Shown here: piece by piece, positions 32,221 through 37,547 of the stretch
Layout: every line of letters starts with the position of its first letter
Numbering within the stretch: the stretch's first letter is position 1
Assembly (NCBI GenBank): GCA_964354865.1
Contig: CAYHBN010000005.1
Coordinates: 1-37,547, forward strand
Length of the DNA stretch: 37,547 nt
Direction: 5' to 3'
Source: JAHFJU01 sp964354865
GTDB lineage: Bacteria; Patescibacteriota; Gracilibacteria; UBA1369; UM-FILTER-53-11
Notes under the pieces: model-generated
The model's input: only the letters and a program-made list of their open reading frames with translations
Database searches by the model: none
What the model was told of the DNA's origin: nothing
Position numbers and translations under genes: made by a program

Positions 32221-34002
32221 CTACATCTCTTGCGGTACCTCGATTCCAAGAAGAGTGAGGCCATTTTTAAGCACGACAATCGTCGCTCCCACCAAGGCCA
32301 AACGCGCGTTTTTCAAGTCACCTTCGCTCTTCATAACACTCACCGCACCGTAGAAAGAATTAAACTGCGATGCCACTTGAAACAGATAATTTGCCAGAAG
32401 ATTTGGCTTAAGTTCGTCGGCCGCTAAGGTAAGGACTTCGGGTAGTCGTGTGAGCAATCGAGAGAGCATAATTTCTGACGGCTCAGACAATAGCGATTCT
32501 GTATCGGCCAATGTACTGATCGACGTCACCTCTGACTTTCGCAGAATTGACCACGCACGCGCATACACATACTGCAAATACGGAGCACTATTGCCTTCAA
32601 GAGCCAACATTTTGTCCCAGGTGAAGGTTACATTCGTCTGTCGATTTTGTGCCAAAACGGCATATTTCACCGCGCCAATACCGACTACTCGAGCTACTTC
32701 TTTTCGCTGCGCCTCGGCTAAAAGAGGATTTTTTTCTTTGACTACTTCGTACGCCCGCTCCTCGGCTTCGTCGAGCAACTCCTCCATTAAAATAATATTT
32801 CCTTTTCGAGTGCTCATTCGCTTTTCAGGGAAACTCATTCGCCCAAACCATGCGTGAATATTAGGGGCCTTGGTAATGCCAAGTGCATGCGCAACTTCGA
32901 AGAACTGTTTAAAATGTAATTCTTGCGCCGTGTCGGCGACGATTACCATCAAGTCAGGGTGCCAGGTATCTTCCCAATATTTCGTTCTCGCCAAATCGCG
33001 CGTAGCGTAAATAGTTGCCCCATCAGATTTTCGAATTATGCATGGTGGATACTTCTCATGCGCAAATTTAAAAATTAGTGCGCCCGGGCCCGTTGTCCCC
33101 TCTTTTTTCTCGCCTTCTACAAAGAGCCCTTTTTGAATACCCATGCCTATGATTTCTTGCATTTTATCCTCATAAAACGACTCTCCATGAATGTAATCAA
33201 AATCGACACCCAGGCGATCCCACAACTTGTGAAACTCCTGAATGCTTAAATCAACAATCCACTTCCATAATTTTCGACTCTCGACATCGCCATCTTCAAG
33301 CTTTTTAAACTCGGCGCGTCCTAAATCTTCCAGTTCCGGGCGATCCTCAACCTCTTCATGAAAGCGCACATACAATTTTTGCAGCTCAGGAATAGGATCC
33401 TTTTTCACCACCGCCTCGTCGCCCCAGTTTTTGTATGCCCACATTAATTTGCCATACTGCGTACCCCAATCACCTAAATAATTATCGCGAATGACGGTAT
33501 ACCCAACCGCACTCAAAATTCGATTAATCGAGTTGCCAATAATGGTTGAAAGCAAATGATGCACCCCCATTGGTTTTGCAATATTCGGGTGCGATGTGTC
33601 GGTCACGATTGTTTTTCCCTTCTTATAGTCGCTGTTGCCGTACGTATCGGCCTTCTCAATAATACGCTGTGTTTGTTGTGCTAAAAACTCAGGTGCCAAG
33701 AAAAAATTTATAAAACCGGGGCCCGCAATTTCGATTTTTGAAAGGATTTTTGCCCCGATCTCGCCTGATTCGGGGTCACGCCTTTGCGTGAGATTTCTAC
33801 TAAGCTCTGCCATCACCTTTTCTGCAACCTCGCGTGGTTTTAATCCGACCTGTTTTGCCAACACCAATGCAATATTCGTCGAGTAGTCACCATGAGCAAG
33901 TTCACCTGGGTACTCAACGTTTATTTCTCCTAAAGTTGCCTCAGAAAAAGCTGCCACAACCGCACCCTTAACAAGCTCCTGTATTTCATCTCTAATAAAC
34001 AT
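32221..34002 (-). CDS. argS: Arginyl-tRNA synthetase
   Basis: 593 residues, class I aminoacyl-tRNA synthetase that charges tRNA-Arg. The N-terminal additional domain contains E-L-A-H-G-D-Y-S-T-N-I-A and G-P-G-F-I-N-F. The ATP-binding site region is H-P-N-I-A-K-P-M-G-V-H-H-L-L-S-T (about 138-153), where the usual H-V-G-H is replaced by G146-V-H-H149. The second signature R-M-S-T-R-K-G-N (about 395) is the ArgRS form of KMSKS. The C-terminal DALR anticodon-binding domain follows, with W-D-K-M-L-A-L-E-G-N-S-A-P-Y-L-Q-Y-V-Y-A-R. TATAAT lies eight bases before the ATG, so the mRNA has almost no leader. It is downstream of the orphan at 34082. Confidence 0.96.
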   Translation of the reverse strand: MFIRDEIQELVKGAVVAAFSEATLGEINVEYPGELAHGDYSTNIALVLAKQVGLKPREVAEKVMAELSRNLTQRRDPESGEIGAKILSKIEIAGPGFINFFLAPEFLAQQTQRIIEKADTYGNSDYKKGKTIVTDTSHPNIAKPMGVHHLLSTIIGNSINRILSAVGYTVIRDNYLGDWGTQYGKLMWAYKNWGDEAVVKKDPIPELQKLYVRFHEEVEDRPELEDLGRAEFKKLEDGDVESRKLWKWIVDLSIQEFHKLWDRLGVDFDYIHGESFYEDKMQEIIGMGIQKGLFVEGEKKEGTTGPGALIFKFAHEKYPPCIIRKSDGATIYATRDLARTKYWEDTWHPDLMVIVADTAQELHFKQFFEVAHALGITKAPNIHAWFGRMSFPEKRMSTRKGNIILMEELLDEAEERAYEVVKEKNPLLAEAQRKEVARVVGIGAVKYAVLAQNRQTNVTFTWDKMLALEGNSAPYLQYVYARAWSILRKSEVTSISTLADTESLLSEPSEIMLSRLLTRLPEVLTLAADELKPNLLANYLFQVASQFNSFYGAVSVMKSEGDLKNARLALVGATIVVLKNGLTLLGIEVPQEM

Positions 34003-34081
34003 GCGCGCGAATTATAACGCAAAAAAACGTGTCCCGCCATTCTTGGAATCAGTAACAAAACGATTTTAGAAAGGTACCTTC

Positions 34082-35116
34082 TTACTTTTTCCTCTCCCTC
34101 TTGATTCTGGTAGGAATATTTTGCCACCTGGTTGAATCCATATCGACATCGCGCTTTTCAATGGCAAGCGTAACTGTTCTGCCCATATAAGGGCACTCAA
34201 GACCCACTACCTCAGAATCAATCTGTACGGCATTTACGGCCTCACATTTTTTAACCTCAATCGGAGCCGGAATTCTTCCAACCCACTTAATTTTATCGAG
34301 TAGAACGTCTCCATTTGGCGTGTGAATAAGCTTCACACGATAGGTACCACCTTCTTCAACATACGCATCGGCATCGAGATCAATATTGAATACCGTAGGT
34401 GGTGCAGTTTGAGGCGCAGTAGCCAACGAAGAAGCAGGAGCACTCGGCCCCGCAGCATCGGTTACCTCTGCATCGGCAATCATACCCTTCATCTCACCTC
34501 CCTCAGACAGTGCCTGCGGAGAAAAAAACCGGTCAGCTAACTTTACACCGCCTAAAATTGAGCATGCGACAAACGACAATGGTAGTACGGAATTCATCAA
34601 CCTACTGCGCACCGATGTTGTCGTTTCGATCACGGGAGGAATAACACGAATTACCGGATTACTATTTTCACCACGTTCCCTCCGTTTCTTTTTTATTTCT
34701 TCAAGCTCGGCCGCCAAGGCAGTGTGCTCAGAAATTTTCTTTTCTAACACCGTTCTCAAAGTTTCATTGATAAAATCCTTTTCAATAGGAATTTCTGACG
34801 AAACAAGTTCACCTACTATTTTTGTATTTACACGGACAACACGATCTTTCAAATTTGACACTACGGGATAGGCTCTAAAATCCTCTTCAAATAAACTTGC
34901 GACTCGTGCCGCAATCAGCGCATTTGCAATTTCAAGCTCACACTCCTTTCTATCATGATCATCTTCGTCAGAATACTCAGTCAAAAGTTCTTTTACCTTA
35001 GGAGAGAGCATGGCACTTACAGAATTTATTTTATCACCAAACAACTCCGCGAAAATCTTTTTCGCAACTGCCTCATTTGGAATGACTCTTTGTTTAGGAT
35101 TTTGTCGCAATGCCAT
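34082..35116 (-). CDS. Hypothetical single-pass membrane protein with external Cys pair
   Basis: 344 residues from ATG 35116. Longer starts exist (35152, 35131), but TATACT ends exactly six bases before 35116, so the transcript probably begins there. Residues 1-165 are charged and helical with a short coiled coil (E-H-T-A-L-A-A-E-L-E-E-I-K-K-K-R-R); one membrane segment follows (about 173-192, V-L-P-L-S-F-V-A-C-S-I-L-G-G-V); then a Pro/Ala/Ser linker and an outside beta-rich domain with two Cys (E-V-K-K-C-E-A-V ... L-E-C-P-Y-M-G) that may form a disulfide. Not recognised. Topology resembles anti-sigma or membrane-signalling proteins, but no known domain is seen. Confidence 0.72.
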   Translation of the reverse strand: MALRQNPKQRVIPNEAVAKKIFAELFGDKINSVSAMLSPKVKELLTEYSDEDDHDRKECELEIANALIAARVASLFEEDFRAYPVVSNLKDRVVRVNTKIVGELVSSEIPIEKDFINETLRTVLEKKISEHTALAAELEEIKKKRRERGENSNPVIRVIPPVIETTTSVRSRLMNSVLPLSFVACSILGGVKLADRFFSPQALSEGGEMKGMIADAEVTDAAGPSAPASSLATAPQTAPPTVFNIDLDADAYVEEGGTYRVKLIHTPNGDVLLDKIKWVGRIPAPIEVKKCEAVNAVQIDSEVVGLECPYMGRTVTLAIEKRDVDMDSTRWQNIPTRIKRERKK

Positions 35117-35122
35117 CTGATA

Positions 35123-35128
35123 AGTATA
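35123..35128 (-). promoter_or_regulatory. -10 box of the orphan at 34082 (predicted leaderless)
   Basis: TATACT on the minus strand, six bases before ATG 35116. The matching -35 (TGGTTT, 35146-35151) is poor. Confidence 0.5.
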
Positions 35129-35286
35129 CATGAAAATAAACCTAAAAACCATAACGAACGGCTTACGGCATACCCTGTCGAGCCACCGAGAACAAAAAAT
35201 TAGAACACAAACCTTTTACTACGCCACCGTTTTAACATAGCGCAGCATAGACAAAACAGGTTGAATTGTGTGATTTTATACCGTGC

Positions 35287-36948
35287 ATGAAAACTCAAAA
35301 AACACCCCGATCTTCAAGATCAAAAAAAATCATCACCAACCTAAACGGCAATAGCACATGGAAGCTCATGTTTGCCTCGGCAACAGTACTTCTTTTGGTT
35401 GCTGTCGGCTTTAATCAGCTTCTCTTTGTAAGCGCGCAAGGCGCAGCAGATACCAAAGAACCGACAGACATCGAGTCACTTACCGCAACTGCGGGTAATA
35501 GTGAAATTACGCTTAAATGGCCAGCTGCAACCGACGACACGGGAGTAAAAGGATATAAAATTTATGAAGGAGATAAACCCGTTGGCGATGACGGTGACGT
35601 GTATAATTTACCAAATATTACTACAGAGAATGTAACGGAATATGTTGTTAAAGGATTAAAAAACGACCAACCCTACTACTTCTCTGTTACCGCACTCGAT
35701 GCCGCAGGTAATGAAAGTATTAATTACAGTCCAGAGGCGACAGCAACACCAAAGGCGGGCGCCCCAAAAAGTGATGCCGCCGCACCAGCAGCTGATACTC
35801 ATGCATCTTCTGTTGAAGATAACGGACAGGCTCCAAAAGTTCTCGCCGTAACTGCCGACTCGAATGTGACGGTAAAAGTGCAGTTCTCTGAACCAATCAA
35901 ACTCCCAAATGAATCAGCCGTAAGCGCATTTAATGTCGTAACCTCTGCAACAAAAGAAAAATTAGCAGTTCAAAATGCGACACTCGATAGCAAAGATACA
36001 ACAGGTGCGACGGTACTTTTAACTACCGCTCCACAAACAGAAAATACCGACTATGTCGTCACCGTTGGTATCGAATTAAAAGATTTTTACGACAATCCAA
36101 TCGTAAGCGGAACCTCAGACACAGGTTCATTTAAAGGAATGAAACCAGAAAACCGAGTGGCAGAAAATGGCGCGAGCGATTCAGCAACACCTCCAGTAAC
36201 ATTCACTGATTTCGATCCCAAAAATGCGCCAATACCGCTATGTCCAAGACTTGACTGTAATCCTGATCTCAAAGTTATCTCCGGTTCGGCAGATTACAAC
36301 GATCGTATGCAGTTAGTGTTCTCAGCTCCTATTCAACTCCCTGAAAATACCCTCACCGCACTGACTATTGTTCAAAAAGGAACAGTCGACAAAAAACTAA
36401 ACATTCTTAATGTGAGCTTGAGCGTCGACGGCACGACTATTTACGTCATTACAGAGAAACAAGCGGCTGTAGATTACGAGGTAAGTTTTGGCGGCATTAA
36501 AGATGAGAAAGGAAAATTCTTTAATACAGAAATCAAGTTTACGGTTACCGGGAAAGGCGTAGCTGATACGACTCCTCCCGAAGATGTTACTGACTTTGTT
36601 GCAAAGGTAAAAAGCGTACAGAAATCGATTATTGGGCTCGAATGGAAACCAAGCATCAATACGGCAAACGATTTGGCAGACTATACCGTGTATCAAAGTG
36701 AAGGAAAAAACACCACCACATTCGGAGACCCAAGTGCACTTGGCGCGAATACCTCTCAAGTAGAAATTCAAAACTTGAATCCGGGAAAATGGTACACTTT
36801 TAAAATGACTGCAAAAGATACGACGGGCAATGAGAGCAAAGGTATCCTTGCAAATGTATATCTTCCCGAAACTGGTCCAGGCGCAATCGCTGCTGGTTTA
36901 ACCGGCTTGGCAATGGGTTGGTATAAGAAGAGAAAGAATCGAAAATAA
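35287..36948 (+). CDS. LPXTG-type surface protein with FN3 and Ig-like domains
   Basis: 553 residues from ATG 35287 (an earlier in-frame GTG at 35266 is less likely). A basic N-terminus and hydrophobic segment (about 28-50, ending V-S-A-Q-G) export it. Domains: FN3 (about 57-155), Ala/Pro linker, two bacterial Ig-like domains of the SbsA/Big_5 type (about 185-280 and 325-415, each with V-x-F-S-x-P-I-x-L-P), second FN3 (about 425-520). The end is L526-P-E-T-G, a hydrophobic stretch and K-K-R-K-N-R-K, a full sortase sorting signal. It is therefore probably bound to the cell wall. No sortase gene is in the window. Confidence 0.88.
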   Translation: MKTQKTPRSSRSKKIITNLNGNSTWKLMFASATVLLLVAVGFNQLLFVSAQGAADTKEPTDIESLTATAGNSEITLKWPAATDDTGVKGYKIYEGDKPVGDDGDVYNLPNITTENVTEYVVKGLKNDQPYYFSVTALDAAGNESINYSPEATATPKAGAPKSDAAAPAADTHASSVEDNGQAPKVLAVTADSNVTVKVQFSEPIKLPNESAVSAFNVVTSATKEKLAVQNATLDSKDTTGATVLLTTAPQTENTDYVVTVGIELKDFYDNPIVSGTSDTGSFKGMKPENRVAENGASDSATPPVTFTDFDPKNAPIPLCPRLDCNPDLKVISGSADYNDRMQLVFSAPIQLPENTLTALTIVQKGTVDKKLNILNVSLSVDGTTIYVITEKQAAVDYEVSFGGIKDEKGKFFNTEIKFTVTGKGVADTTPPEDVTDFVAKVKSVQKSIIGLEWKPSINTANDLADYTVYQSEGKNTTTFGDPSALGANTSQVEIQNLNPGKWYTFKMTAKDTTGNESKGILANVYLPETGPGAIAAGLTGLAMGWYKKRKNRK

Positions 36949-37005
36949 GATAGGATTTTACCTTTCGTTCATAATTAGTTCATGTACCTGTGGTAGGGTT
37001 TTAAC

Positions 37006-37547
37006 ATGCGCATTTTGAAGAGAAAAAAAATCCTATTAATTATTATTGCGATTGTGCTCAGCGCAACGGCTTTAGCACTCACAATATTTATTTCGTGGCG
37101 CCCAATTTCTCAAACACTCAACAATACGACGCCTTCACAACTGGCATTTAGTTTTTCGCTTCTCAATGTGGGGCAGGGTGATGCACTCTTGGTTCAATCG
37201 AATACGGGCGAAACACTCTTGATCGACGGTGGGCCCGATGCAACGGTACTCAGTGAGCTCAAAAAGGCACTCCCGCGGAGCGACAAAACAATAGAGACAA
37301 TCATTCTCACCCATTCAGACCTCGACCATATTGCGGGGCTTCTATCGGTAGTCGACTATTACAAAGTTAATCGAGTGCTCGTGAGCGGACTGAAAACGGC
37401 ATCATCACACTCACGACTCTTCGCAAAAAAATTGTCAGACAAAAAGGTTCCCCTGATTTCGGCAGACATGAATGACGATTTTGTAATAAAAGGAGTCGGA
37501 GCCAGTGGCGAAACAGAAACTATGACCATTGATATTCTGTACCCTTT
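37006..37547 (+). CDS. ComEC-type metallo-beta-lactamase fold hydrolase, 3' end missing
   Basis: The frame opens at ATG 37006 and runs off the window (180 codons seen). A basic N-terminus and one membrane segment (about 8-29) are followed directly by the metallo-beta-lactamase domain: F-S-L-L-N-V-G-Q-G-D-A-L-L-V (ComEC-type start), L-I-D-G-G-P-D and the metal-binding T-H-S-D-L-D-H-I-A-G. Full ComEC has a long competence membrane domain before this; here it is absent, so this is a short anchored form, probably an exported nuclease or phosphodiesterase. TAGGGT ends six bases before the ATG and may be a -10 for a leaderless mRNA, though it is weak. Confidence 0.88.
   Translation, partial: MRILKRKKILLIIIAIVLSATALALTIFISWRPISQTLNNTTPSQLAFSFSLLNVGQGDALLVQSNTGETLLIDGGPDATVLSELKKALPRSDKTIETIILTHSDLDHIAGLLSVVDYYKVNRVLVSGLKTASSHSRLFAKKLSDKKVPLISADMNDDFVIKGVGASGETETMTIDILYP

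Overview
The window looks like a piece of a small, gene-dense genome from the Patescibacteria (Candidate Phyla Radiation), most likely a Parcubacteria/Paceibacteria-type lineage. This rests on gene style, not on a marker tree: short intergenic gaps, many orphan proteins, almost no Shine-Dalgarno sequences, a monoderm-like surface set (SLH, LPXTG, lipoprotein and FN3 proteins) and an MscL with a zinc ribbon. UGA ends the UvrD-like gene, so the UGA-glycine code of Gracilibacteria/SR1 does not apply.

Layout. 1-6161: DUF218 protein (cut by the window edge), an orphan, mutS, a YqfO/NIF3-like protein, a ZU5-like anchored protein, tRNA-Thr(CGU) with an unusual 3' element, and lexA. 6232-8423: an orphan, yebC and a tail-anchored orphan. 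8579-15792: L,D-transpeptidase, DsbA-like thiol protein, UvrD/PcrA helicase, CtpA protease, a 467-bp gap filled by two large folded elements, and a TetA-like MFS transporter. 15785-23897: FN3 surface protein, an alkD-like gene broken by one stop codon, EVE protein, mscL, tRNA-Ser(CGA), PPC/DUF296 protein, coiled-coil orphan, SLH/beta-helix protein and a beta-propeller lipoprotein. 23920-25920: a second copy of the tRNA 3' element next to tRNA-Ser(UGA), two orphans and tRNA-Ser(GCU). 26006-32191: a locus of two very large orphans and one small anchored protein. 32221-37547: argS, a single-pass orphan, an LPXTG surface protein and a ComEC-type metallo-hydrolase cut by the window end.

How the genes fit together. 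One group is DNA maintenance (mutS, lexA, UvrD/PcrA, alkD remnant, EVE). A second is envelope work: L,D-transpeptidase for the wall, a thiol protein and CtpA for exported-protein quality, MscL for osmotic release, and several anchored or secreted beta-rich proteins. Translation is represented by four tRNAs, argS and yebC.

Three things stand out. (1) A 190-215-bp element sits directly 3' of two unrelated tRNA genes. It has a 64-nt core with compensatory base-pair changes and is closed by a copy of that tRNA's own 3' end, as an integrated tRNA-targeting element would be. (2) Two consecutive multibranched inverted repeats (157 and 262 nt) fill the ctpA-MFS gap. (3) At least six genes have a -10 hexamer ending exactly six bases before the start codon, which predicts leaderless mRNAs.
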